Source: JBOFDK01 sp051650305 (GTDB lineage Bacteria > Bacillota > Clostridia > Lachnospirales > Cellulosilyticaceae). From it: 6,940 nt of DNA. The translations under genes were made by a program, and so were the position numbers. Under the pieces are notes generated by a model. That model was not told where the DNA came from, did no database searches, and was given only the letters and a program-made list of their open reading frames with translations. The stretch covers positions 1 to 6,940 of the forward strand of contig JBOFIT010000128.1 in the NCBI GenBank assembly GCA_051650305.1, written 5' to 3'. Numbering within the stretch: position 1 is the stretch's first letter; every line of letters begins with the position of its first letter. Below, piece after piece: positions 1-4,912 of the stretch.

Positions 1-479
1 TCCTCTACCTGCTCACGCTGTATACTCGTAGAAGATTCCTTACTTAGATCTGCTATAAAGTCTTGTATATCCCCCATAAGCCCTGTACCACCGAATATAA
101 TGATAAACCCTATGCCTATACTGACCATGCGAAATAAAACATTTACAACACTTTTTTTCTTTTTAACTTCTGGTTTGTTGGCATAGGCCTCATAAGCCTC
201 ATACGTTTCATCATCTTCTTCGTCTTCATAGTCCTCATCCTCATCTTCTTCATCGTAATAGGATGGTACATGATATGTATTTTCTACCTTATACTTCGTA
301 TCTTCCGTATAACTTCCCTGTGGTTGATCACTCGTGTATTGAGGTATCTCTACTTTCTTAATGCCTTTCTTCATAATGTATGCATCTGCTTTTTCTTCTT
401 CTAGAATCTTGCCTCCACAGCGACTACACTGGTCTTCCAAGCTTGGATAGGCCCGTCCACACTCCCTACATTTATACAT
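1..479 (-). CDS. Zinc-ribbon membrane protein, partial (3' end beyond left edge)
   Basis: The frame is open from an ATG at 479 to the window edge, giving the first 159 residues; the stop lies outside. A ribosome binding site (AAGGGGAG, 486-493) sits 6 bp upstream and fixes the start. The N-terminus is a short zinc ribbon with C4-x2-C7 and C18-x2-C21. A charged linker follows, with a very acidic stretch at about 76-91 that is nearly all Asp and Glu. After a lysine cluster (KKKK, about 106-109) there is one hydrophobic segment at about 111-134 that is probably transmembrane, and the sequence continues past it. The layout (zinc ribbon, disordered acidic linker, membrane anchor) is common among uncharacterised clostridial membrane proteins. 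I do not recognise a specific family, and the missing C-terminal part probably holds the functional domain. It is divergent from the 663-1079 gene, which also carries a zinc ribbon. That it is a real gene is fairly sure; its function is unknown. Confidence 0.8.
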   Translation of the reverse strand, partial: MYKCRECGRAYPSLEDQCSRCGGKILEEEKADAYIMKKGIKKVEIPQYTSDQPQGSYTEDTKYKVENTYHVPSYYDEEDEDEDYEDEEDDETYEAYEAYANKPEVKKKKSVVNVLFRMVSIGIGFIIIFGGTGLMGDIQDFIADLSKESSTSIQREQVE

Positions 480-618
480 AATGTTCTCCCCTTAAACTTT
501 TCTAATAATTCAATATTTTATCACACTGACTGCTCTTTTCCTACTCTACCTTATGATACTTTTAGCTTTCCTATAACTTTTTTCCCCCTACCTCTATACT
601 TTCTTAACACCTTTAGGC

Positions 619-624
619 TACAAT
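619..624 (+). promoter_or_regulatory. Possible -10 box for the 663-1079 gene
   Basis: TACAAT lies 38 bp upstream of the chosen ATG, in the 183-bp gap between two divergent genes. No good -35 hexamer is found 16-18 bp upstream (ATACTT at the 17-bp spacing). If this is the promoter it is weak or activator-dependent. TTTCTTAACA (600-609) lies just upstream and also occurs upstream of the dedA-like gene. I found no convincing promoter for the minus-strand gene in this gap. Confidence 0.3.
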
Positions 625-647
625 AGTATTAAAAGCAATTACATAAA

Positions 648-656
648 AGAGAGGTG
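648..656 (+). promoter_or_regulatory. Ribosome binding site that decides the 663 start
   Basis: AGAGAGGTG lies 6 bp before the ATG at 663. An in-frame GTG at 654 falls inside this site and would have no ribosome binding site of its own, so the ATG at 663 is preferred. Confidence 0.75.
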
Positions 657-662
657 TTCTTC

Positions 663-1079
663 ATGCAAGACTTTCTACAAAAACTTCTTTTAAAATATCA
701 GCGTTTTATGAACGGGCGTTACGGCTTCGACCAGCTTTCTCTAGCCATTCTAGGGATTACACTATTCACATCCATCGTTGCAATGTTAAGTACTAGCTGG
801 GTGTTTTCCATCATTTCGCCTATCCTTCTCATCGTCTGCTACTACCGCGCTTTTTCAAAGAAACTTTATAAGCGTCAGCAAGAGAACTATAAGTTTCTTC
901 GCCTGTGGTATCCTGTACGTGATTGGCTCAAGAAGAAATATACACGCCTTCAAGGCATGAAAACCCATAAGTATTTCAAGTGCCCTCAGTGTAAGCAGAC
1001 ACTACGTGTCCCTCGTGGACGTGGTAAGCTCACTGTTACTTGCCCTAAATGCAAAAACGAAATGCACAAAAAAAGCTAA
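663..1079 (+). CDS. Small membrane protein with C-terminal zinc ribbon
   Basis: This gene encodes 138 residues from the ATG at 663. Two adjacent hydrophobic segments at about 23-44 and 46-62 suggest a membrane hairpin. They are followed by a basic, amphipathic region (about 64-100) rich in Lys, Arg and Tyr. The last 35 residues form a zinc ribbon with C107-x2-C110 and C127-x2-C130; between them is a basic strand, RVPRGRGKLTV, of the kind seen in zinc-ribbon proteins of clostridia. The ribbon probably faces the cytoplasm, where it could bind nucleic acid or a protein partner; this is inference. I recognise no named family or enzyme domain. The gene stands alone on its strand, and its stop codon lies inside the stem of a strong terminator. 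Existence is confident; function is unknown. Confidence 0.85.
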   Translation: MQDFLQKLLLKYQRFMNGRYGFDQLSLAILGITLFTSIVAMLSTSWVFSIISPILLIVCYYRAFSKKLYKRQQENYKFLRLWYPVRDWLKKKYTRLQGMKTHKYFKCPQCKQTLRVPRGRGKLTVTCPKCKNEMHKKS

Positions 1080-1115
1080 AAAGTACTTCACATCGAAGTA
1101 CTTTTTAGCTTTTTT
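1069..1115. terminator. Bidirectional terminator, 21-bp perfect stem
   Basis: Arms 1069-1089 and 1095-1115 pair perfectly around a 5-nt loop (ACATC). The outer part of the stem is A-tract on one side and T-tract on the other, so it gives a U-run in both directions. It overlaps the stop codon of the plus-strand zinc-ribbon gene (1077-1079) and ends 7 bp from the stop codon of the converging glycosyltransferase gene (1123-1125). It probably serves both. Confidence 0.92.
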
Positions 1116-1122
1116 AAGTTCT

Positions 1123-2376
1123 TTATAGACTTACATAAGTTTCTTTGTAAAGTGTATCCTCTATCATTTCATATCCCTTGATTGCTTGTCTGTAATACTG
1201 CGCTGCACATCTTGCTACTTCTTCACTTCCAAAGGATTTTGCTGTCTTGTATGCACCTTCTCTTAAAGTAGTTGCCAGTACTTCATCATCCATCACTTCC
1301 GCGATGCGTGCTGCCCATTCCTTCGTATCTTCTGCTGTCATATACCCATTCTCATTATTGCGTACCACTTCCACCACACCACTTGCTTCTACTGCTACCA
1401 CTGGATTATGTGCCGCCATGGCTTCTAATAGTACGATGCCTTGTGTCTCTGATTTGGATGCAAATACGAACAACTCAGCTGCCGCATAGTAATTCTTAAT
1501 CATTGCATTGGGTACCTTGCCTACAAAAATCACATTGTCTTCTATATCTAATGTCTCTGCTAATTTTTGTAATGCTTCTTTTTCTGGCCCTTCTCCGATG
1601 ATAAGCGTTCTAAAGGTATCTCCCTTCATCTTCTTAAGCTCACTTAAGCCTTCTAAAACAAAGGTAAGATTTTTCTCTTTTGCAAGTCTTGCCACCGTAC
1701 AGAAAAGATGTTTTTTATCGCCTTTATACTTGTCACGTAAAGCATCTACTTGACTCTGGTTGTAGTCAAAAAACGTGGGTTCTAATCCCGTTGGCAACGT
1801 GCGAATACTACTCTCCACGCCCATCTCCTGCAGTACATCTTCCATAAGCTTTGTCGGTGCAAAGACCGTCTCACATGCATTGGCATAGCTTTGTACCACC
1901 TTAGGTACAACAGTCTTTTCTGCAAAGTCCGCCACAGACTTTGCTACCTTTCCCTTAACCCCTTCGTCTTTTCCCATCTGCTGGAGTTTTTCGAAAGGTT
2001 TGAAATGATGGAGATATTGTTCATATCTTGTATGGTAGGTATAAACCACTGGAATCTTATACTTCTTCCCAAGGTACTGCGCGATCCATCCGATCATATT
2101 TGGATGATGTGCATGGATAATGTCTATATCCAGTGCTTTGAATTGCTTTTCAATCGTTCGATCAAATACATTAGGAATGACTACGTTGCCATCTAATGTT
2201 CTTTTATACGATCGGTAACGAATAACGTCTTCTTCTTCCACTTGATTTTCATAAGTCGGTGCGAAGATATACACTTCATGCCCAAGTGCTTTTAATCCCT
2301 CACTTAAACGTTCAATAGAAATAGGTACCCCTGCTACAAATGGCTTATAATTGTTGGTTAACATCGCTATACGCAT
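1123..2376 (-). CDS. GT4-family glycosyltransferase, likely diacylglycerol glucosyltransferase type
   Basis: The 417-residue protein has the GT-B fold pattern of retaining glycosyltransferase family 4. The N-terminal acceptor domain begins MRIAMLTNNYKPFVAGVPIS, with the glycine-containing loop at 13-18, and includes HAHHP (88-92) and the YTYHTRYEQY segment (112-121). The donor domain has R230 and K235 for the sugar-nucleotide phosphates, the GEGPE loop (261-265), and the EX7E motif E310 to E318 in SETQGIVLLE. The HHP and YHTRYEQY segments resemble enzymes that add glucose from UDP-glucose to 1,2-diacylglycerol, a first step toward membrane glycolipids. The exact sugar and acceptor cannot be read from sequence, and another lipid or polyprenyl acceptor is possible. 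No signal peptide or membrane segment is seen, so it probably works at the inner face of the membrane. It is second in an operon behind a DedA-family gene, with 12 bp between stop and ATG. Family assignment is firm; substrate is inferred. Confidence 0.88.
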   Translation of the reverse strand: MRIAMLTNNYKPFVAGVPISIERLSEGLKALGHEVYIFAPTYENQVEEEDVIRYRSYKRTLDGNVVIPNVFDRTIEKQFKALDIDIIHAHHPNMIGWIAQYLGKKYKIPVVYTYHTRYEQYLHHFKPFEKLQQMGKDEGVKGKVAKSVADFAEKTVVPKVVQSYANACETVFAPTKLMEDVLQEMGVESSIRTLPTGLEPTFFDYNQSQVDALRDKYKGDKKHLFCTVARLAKEKNLTFVLEGLSELKKMKGDTFRTLIIGEGPEKEALQKLAETLDIEDNVIFVGKVPNAMIKNYYAAAELFVFASKSETQGIVLLEAMAAHNPVVAVEASGVVEVVRNNENGYMTAEDTKEWAARIAEVMDDEVLATTLREGAYKTAKSFGSEEVARCAAQYYRQAIKGYEMIEDTLYKETYVSL

Positions 2377-2384
2377 CCCTTTTT

Positions 2385-2390
2385 CCTCCT
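2385..2390 (-). promoter_or_regulatory. Ribosome binding site overlapping the upstream stop codon
   Basis: AGGAGG for the glycosyltransferase begins within the TAG stop (2389-2391) of the DedA-family gene and lies 8 bp from the ATG at 2376. The overlap suggests translational coupling of the two genes. Confidence 0.85.
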
Positions 2391-2898
2391 ACATCCACAT
2401 CGTAAGTACTTCTTGCCCTAAAAAATAACCTGCAGCCATCAGTACACCATTCCAGATGGCTATGCCTAAAGTTGAGTAAATACTATATTGTAAAAAATTA
2501 AGTTTTAATACACCTGCTGGTACAGAAATAATAGTACGTGCCATAGGGATAAGCTTGCTAATAAACACGCCGAAATTCCCTTTGTCTCGTAAATAACCTA
2601 GTTTCTCATCGATATAGTCTTTCTGCTTCGGAAACTTCTTTGTATATTTACCAAGTAGAAATTCTCCACCATACCATCCCACTGCATATAAGATCCAGCT
2701 TGCTACCAGTGCTGCAACCACTGATACGCTCAGTGCTACCCCAAAATTAATCTTGCTACTAGCAGCCCACATCCCCGCTATTGGTAAGATGATCCCTGCT
2801 GGGAACCCCGGTAAGTTCAAATATTCTAAAAAGATAATTAATGCCAAAAAGAAAAGTCCGTATTGTGACATATATGCTAAAATTTCATTCATCTCCAT
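2389..2898 (-). CDS. DedA-family (VTT-domain) membrane protein
   Basis: The 169-residue integral membrane protein has hydrophobic segments at about 13-28, 33-48, 52-74, 121-135 and 140-160. It carries the DedA signature near residues 111-130: FISKLIPMARTIISVPAG, with K115, P118 and R121 in the positions of the family F-x-x-R/K-x-x-P-x-x-R pattern. DedA proteins include recyclers of undecaprenyl phosphate and of phosphatidylethanolamine across the inner membrane; which lipid this one moves is unknown. It is shorter than typical members (about 200 residues). The first re-entrant loop reads LPGFPAGIILP, so E25 is kept but the second acidic residue often seen in a PGE or PGD motif is absent. The ATG at 2898 is chosen because GGGAGG (2908-2913) lies 9 bp upstream; an alternative ATG two codons later is less well placed. 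It is the first gene of an operon with the glycosyltransferase. Confidence 0.88.
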   Translation of the reverse strand: MEMNEILAYMSQYGLFFLALIIFLEYLNLPGFPAGIILPIAGMWAASSKINFGVALSVSVVAALVASWILYAVGWYGGEFLLGKYTKKFPKQKDYIDEKLGYLRDKGNFGVFISKLIPMARTIISVPAGVLKLNFLQYSIYSTLGIAIWNGVLMAAGYFLGQEVLTMWM

Positions 2899-2945
2899 GA
2901 TTCATTTCCTCCCTATTTCATCCCTTGTATCTTATCGTTTCTATT

Positions 2946-2957
2946 GTGCACTTGCAC
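2946..2957. repeat. Small inverted repeat in the dedA leader
   Basis: GTGCA and TGCAC flank a 2-bp centre, between the probable promoter and the DedA-family start codon. It is short enough to be chance, but its place would suit an operator. Confidence 0.25.
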
Positions 2958-2995
2958 TGTATACCTCTTATCATAACGTTTAAAACTAAAGAACA

Positions 2996-3024
2996 CTTAT
3001 AGGCTTTTCTTAAGTTTTTCTTAA
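2996..3024 (-). promoter_or_regulatory. Probable promoter of the dedA-glycosyltransferase operon
   Basis: On the minus strand TTAAGA (3019-3024) and TATAAG (2996-3001) are separated by 17 bp. The -35 matches consensus at 4 of 6 positions and the -10 at 5 of 6. The -35 is itself one of the direct repeats, which would suit an activator that binds at the promoter. An alternative -10 is TATGAT at 2970-2975, without a recognisable -35. Confidence 0.4.
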
Positions 3025-3035
3025 CATCTCTTAAG
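3007..3035. repeat. Three TCTTAA-type direct repeats, possible response-regulator site
   Basis: The core CTTAA occurs at 3009-3013, 3020-3024 and 3030-3034, so the repeats are spaced 11 and 10 bp, one helical turn. Tandem repeats with this spacing are typical of OmpR/PhoB-type response regulators. They overlap the likely -35 region of the dedA operon. No regulator gene is present in the window. Confidence 0.45.
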
Positions 3036-3064
3036 TTTAAATAAGGAATTTCTGAATCTAGATA

Positions 3065-3102
3065 CAAAAAAAGACCAGAACGCATTTAAGGTTACTGGTC
3101 TT
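3065..3102 (-). terminator. Rho-independent terminator downstream of mntP
   Basis: Arms 3071-3081 and 3091-3102 pair (AAGACCAG with CTGGTCTT, then a bulged A and three more pairs). On the minus strand the stem is followed by a run of seven T. It lies about 175 bp past the mntP stop, so it ends either a long mntP 3' untranslated region or a separate small transcript. Confidence 0.8.
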
Positions 3103-3235
3103 CTATCTTTATTATATGATTTTATGAGGTATTTGTCTTTTAGAAAAAGTAGGGACATAACTTGCTCAGCTAAGTCCCCTGTAGAATTTGTCTTTGTCTA
3201 ATACCATTATGCCTTTCTTGATGTCCCTCTGTCAA
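3065..3235 (-). ncRNA. Candidate small RNA between mntP and dedA
   Basis: On the minus strand a perfect TTGACA (3230-3235) and CATAAT (3206-3211) are 18 bp apart, predicting a start near 3199 and a transcript of about 135 nt ending at the 3065-3102 terminator. It would contain a hairpin with arms 3152-3162 and 3168-3178 (11 pairs, one mismatch) followed by ACTTTTT. No convincing open reading frame with a ribosome binding site is present. It matches no RNA family I recognise. The TTGACA also falls within a GGGAC/GTCCC repeat cluster and may be part of that rather than a promoter. Coordinates include the promoter. Confidence 0.3.
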
Positions 3236-3275
3236 CGCTTTGCACGTCCCTTTTCTTCGGGACATTTGTCCCTTT
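3151..3275. repeat. GGGAC/GTCCC palindromic repeat cluster, possibly REP/RAYT-like
   Basis: Six copies of the pentamer GGGAC or its complement GTCCC fall in 125 bp, at 3152, 3174, 3223, 3246, 3259 and 3268 (approximate starts). The cluster begins with a hairpin (3152-3178) and ends with a perfect GGGAC-ATTT-GTCCC hairpin (3259-3272) just after the tandem stop codons of mntP. Similar GGGAC...GTCCC palindromes are scattered between genes in many clostridial genomes and resemble repeats mobilised by RAYT transposases. That comparison is from memory, and no transposase is in the window. Confidence 0.4.
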
Positions 3276-3276
3276 A

Positions 3277-3843
3277 TTAAAGAAGTGCTTTAAGTGCAAT
3301 GAGGACAAGGATGCTTCCACCGATGATTTCCGACTTGTTCCCCAGTACATCACCACACTTTTTGCCTAGAAGGATGGCAAGCCCACAGCACATAGCCGTA
3401 ATAAGTGTAATACTGGTTGTCGCCGCAAAAATATTTACCCCCATGGCACTAAAGCCTACACCTACTGCAAAGGCGTCAATACTCGTGGCAATGGCTTGGA
3501 TAAGAAGGGTCTTATACGTTAATTGCTTCTTCATATCACCTTCTTCCGCTTCCTCTTTTTCCTCCTTGCCATGTGCGAAAGCATCTTTAAGCATCTTTCC
3601 ACCGATGCATCCAAGAATTAAGAAGACAAGGACGCCTGCATAACGGCTCATCACATCCTTAAAGAGACCACCTGCAAAGTACCCTATTAGAGGCATCACC
3701 CCTTGGAATAAACCGAAAAGTACTGGCATTGCGATTACTTTGCCTTTATCCATCTCCTTATATACCATACTATTACTCATGGTTACTGCTACTGCATCCA
3801 TACTAAGTGCGATACCAATTAAAAAAATCTCTACTAATCCCAT
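3277..3843 (-). CDS. mntP: Manganese efflux pump MntP
   Basis: The 188-residue protein matches the MntP (DUF204/YebN) family, usually about 190 residues with six membrane helices. It exports Mn(II) across the cytoplasmic membrane. Two inverted half-repeats are visible: ALSMDAVAV (12-20) carries D16, and ATSIDAFAVG (119-128) carries D123. These paired aspartates are the family hallmark and are thought to sit in the ion path. Hydrophobic segments fall at about 4-26, 36-60, 68-86, 112-132, 136-160 and 172-187. The loop at 89-107 between the halves is hydrophilic and rich in Glu and Lys. The start at 3843 has AAGGAG (3852-3857) 8 bp upstream; an out-of-frame ATG at 3847 is ignored. A yybP-ykoY manganese riboswitch lies in the leader and strongly supports the assignment. 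Tandem TAA stops end the gene. Confidence 0.95.
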   Translation of the reverse strand: MGLVEIFLIGIALSMDAVAVTMSNSMVYKEMDKGKVIAMPVLFGLFQGVMPLIGYFAGGLFKDVMSRYAGVLVFLILGCIGGKMLKDAFAHGKEEKEEAEEGDMKKQLTYKTLLIQAIATSIDAFAVGVGFSAMGVNIFAATTSITLITAMCCGLAILLGKKCGDVLGNKSEIIGGSILVLIALKALL

Positions 3844-3875
3844 TCATTTTTCTCCTTCTCTTTTTTTATAGTTTT

Positions 3876-3925
3876 CCAAAAACACAAAAGACCCATGCAT
3901 GGCAAATAAACCATGCATGAGTCTT
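3876..3925 (-). terminator. Leader terminator of mntP (riboswitch expression platform)
   Basis: Arms 3888-3902 and 3911-3925 form a 15-bp stem (one G-U pair) around an 8-nt loop; the minus-strand transcript then reads UUUUGUGUUUUU. It lies between the aptamer and the mntP ribosome binding site, so it should stop transcription before the gene when manganese is low. In characterised yybP-ykoY riboswitches of this type, Mn binding to the aptamer favours read-through. Confidence 0.88.
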
Positions 3926-3929
3926 GTTC

Positions 3930-4018
3930 ATTAAGGCAAGCCAGACTCGGTAAAGAGTCATTGTGTTGACGTGCCACTTATTTTTTGGATAAGCAAACTA
4001 CTCCCTCACGAAGTAACT
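3930..4018 (-). promoter_or_regulatory. yybP-ykoY manganese riboswitch aptamer
   Basis: On the minus strand the leader carries the conserved blocks of this class in order: GAGGGAGTAG (3998-4007); a helix from GCTTAT and ATAAGT; CGTCAACACA (3962-3971); and a stem-loop GACTC-TTTACC-GAGTC followed by TGGC (about 3938-3958). The two conserved loops are known to dock and bind Mn(II) between them. The class typically controls mntP-like exporters, as here. Exact ends are approximate. It is followed directly by the leader terminator. Confidence 0.88.
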
Positions 4019-4024
4019 TCTTTT

Positions 4025-4053
4025 ATTATAAAAAATCCTATGCGCTTTGTCAA
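4025..4053 (-). promoter_or_regulatory. Consensus sigma-A promoter of mntP
   Basis: TTGACA (4048-4053) and TATAAT (4025-4030) are both perfect and 17 bp apart. The predicted start is near 4018, just before the aptamer, giving a leader of about 175 nt. A perfect promoter suits control by termination in the leader rather than at initiation. Confidence 0.9.
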
Positions 4054-4073
4054 TCGATGGACATGCCTCCATA

Positions 4074-4102
4074 TTGCTTTTCTTTACAATACATGCTATA
4101 AA
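4074..4102 (+). promoter_or_regulatory. Probable promoter of mtnN
   Basis: TTGCTT (4074-4079) and TATAAA (4097-4102) are 17 bp apart, with TGC before the -10 giving an extended -10 element. The predicted start near 4109 leaves a short leader of about 40 nt. TTTACA (4083-4088) with TACAAG (4106-4111), also 17 bp apart, is an alternative. The promoter diverges from that of mntP, with 20 bp between the -35 boxes. Confidence 0.55.
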
Positions 4103-4149
4103 TAGTACAAGCTAAATACTTATTTTGAAATAAAAGGAGCATTTAAAAT

Positions 4150-4872
4150 ATGTCTAATTCTACAAAAATCATTGGTATTATCGGTGCAATGGATGAAGAA
4201 GTAGCCATCCTCAAGTCTTTAATGGATGTTACAGAAACAGTTGAAAGAGCTGGTATGACTTTCTACAAAGGTACATTACACGGGCAAACAATCGTCCTTG
4301 CACGTTCTGGTATCGGTAAAGTGAATGCTGCTGCTTGTACACAGCTTATGATTGCACTTTTTGATATTGATTACCTTATCAACTCTGGTGTAGCTGGTAC
4401 ACTTCATCCAGACATCAATCAAGGTGACCTTGTGATTTCTACAGATGCTGTACAGCACGACATCGATGTGACAGCACTTGGCGATCCACTTGGTGAAGTT
4501 CCTCGCCTTGGCGTTACCTTCTTCAAAGCTGAAGAAAAGCTTATCAACATCACAGAAGAAGCTGCTGCTGCCTTAAACTTAGACGGCGTACGTATCTTCA
4601 AAGGTCGTGTAGCAAGTGGTGACCAATTCATCGCCGGTGGACCACTTCAAGAACGTATCCAAACACACTTTGCACCTTCTGCTGTAGAGATGGAAGGCGC
4701 TGCAATCGCACACGTTGCTTACTTAAACCAAGTACCATACGTCATTATCCGTGCGATTTCTGATAAAGCGGATGGTGGTGCTGACCTTTCTTACGAAGAG
4801 TTCTTACCACTTGCTGCAAAGAACGCAAGCTTACTTCTCGAGCAAATCATCAAACTTGGTGCAAGTTTATAA
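4150..4872 (+). CDS. mtnN: 5'-methylthioadenosine/S-adenosylhomocysteine nucleosidase
   Basis: The 240-residue cytoplasmic enzyme cleaves adenine from 5'-methylthioadenosine, S-adenosylhomocysteine and 5'-deoxyadenosine. It recycles by-products of methylation, polyamine synthesis and radical-SAM enzymes, and feeds the LuxS/AI-2 route where that exists. Family motifs are complete: IGIIGAMDEEV (8-18), RSGIGKVNAA (52-61), INSGVAG (77-83), VEMEGAAIAHV (179-189) and RAISDKAD (201-208). By alignment with the E. coli enzyme the catalytic residues are E17, E182 and D205, all present. The length is normal (about 230). AAAGGAG (4133-4139) lies 10 bp before the ATG. Codon use looks smoother than in the neighbours, with frequent CTT, GCA, ACA and CGT, which suggests strong expression. 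It stands alone on the plus strand. Confidence 0.96.
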   Translation: MSNSTKIIGIIGAMDEEVAILKSLMDVTETVERAGMTFYKGTLHGQTIVLARSGIGKVNAAACTQLMIALFDIDYLINSGVAGTLHPDINQGDLVISTDAVQHDIDVTALGDPLGEVPRLGVTFFKAEEKLINITEEAAAALNLDGVRIFKGRVASGDQFIAGGPLQERIQTHFAPSAVEMEGAAIAHVAYLNQVPYVIIRAISDKADGGADLSYEEFLPLAAKNASLLLEQIIKLGASL

Positions 4873-4880
4873 TTCAACTA

Positions 4881-4912
4881 AAAACAGCATGGCGGTTGCC
4901 ATGCTGTTTTTT
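4881..4912. terminator. Bidirectional terminator between mtnN and the MFS gene
   Basis: Arms 4881-4893 and 4898-4910 form a perfect 13-bp stem with a GGTT loop. The stem is flanked by A and T runs, giving U-tracts in both directions. It lies 8 bp after the mtnN stop and abuts the stop codon of the MFS gene (4911-4913). Confidence 0.93.

Noticed and set aside
654..662. GTG at 654 as start of the zinc-ribbon membrane protein
   Set aside because: The GTG is part of the ribosome binding site for the ATG at 663, and has no site of its own.
1247..2196. Several plus-strand open frames inside the glycosyltransferase gene
   Set aside because: They are antisense to a clearly conserved gene, with no family-like sequence and no ribosome binding sites.
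3045..3165. About 44-codon minus-strand frame beginning at an ATG in the mntP-dedA gap
   Set aside because: No ribosome binding site; the frame runs through the terminator and into the dedA promoter repeats.
3152..3178. GGGAC hairpin as the main mntP terminator
   Set aside because: The stem has a mismatch and the following T-run is broken; the hairpin at 3065-3102 is a much better terminator.
3299..3643. 114-codon plus-strand frame opposite mntP
   Set aside because: Antisense to a firmly identified gene; its composition is the complement of membrane-helix codons.
4276..4631. Minus-strand frames opposite mtnN
   Set aside because: No ribosome binding site and no recognisable protein features; mtnN accounts for the region.
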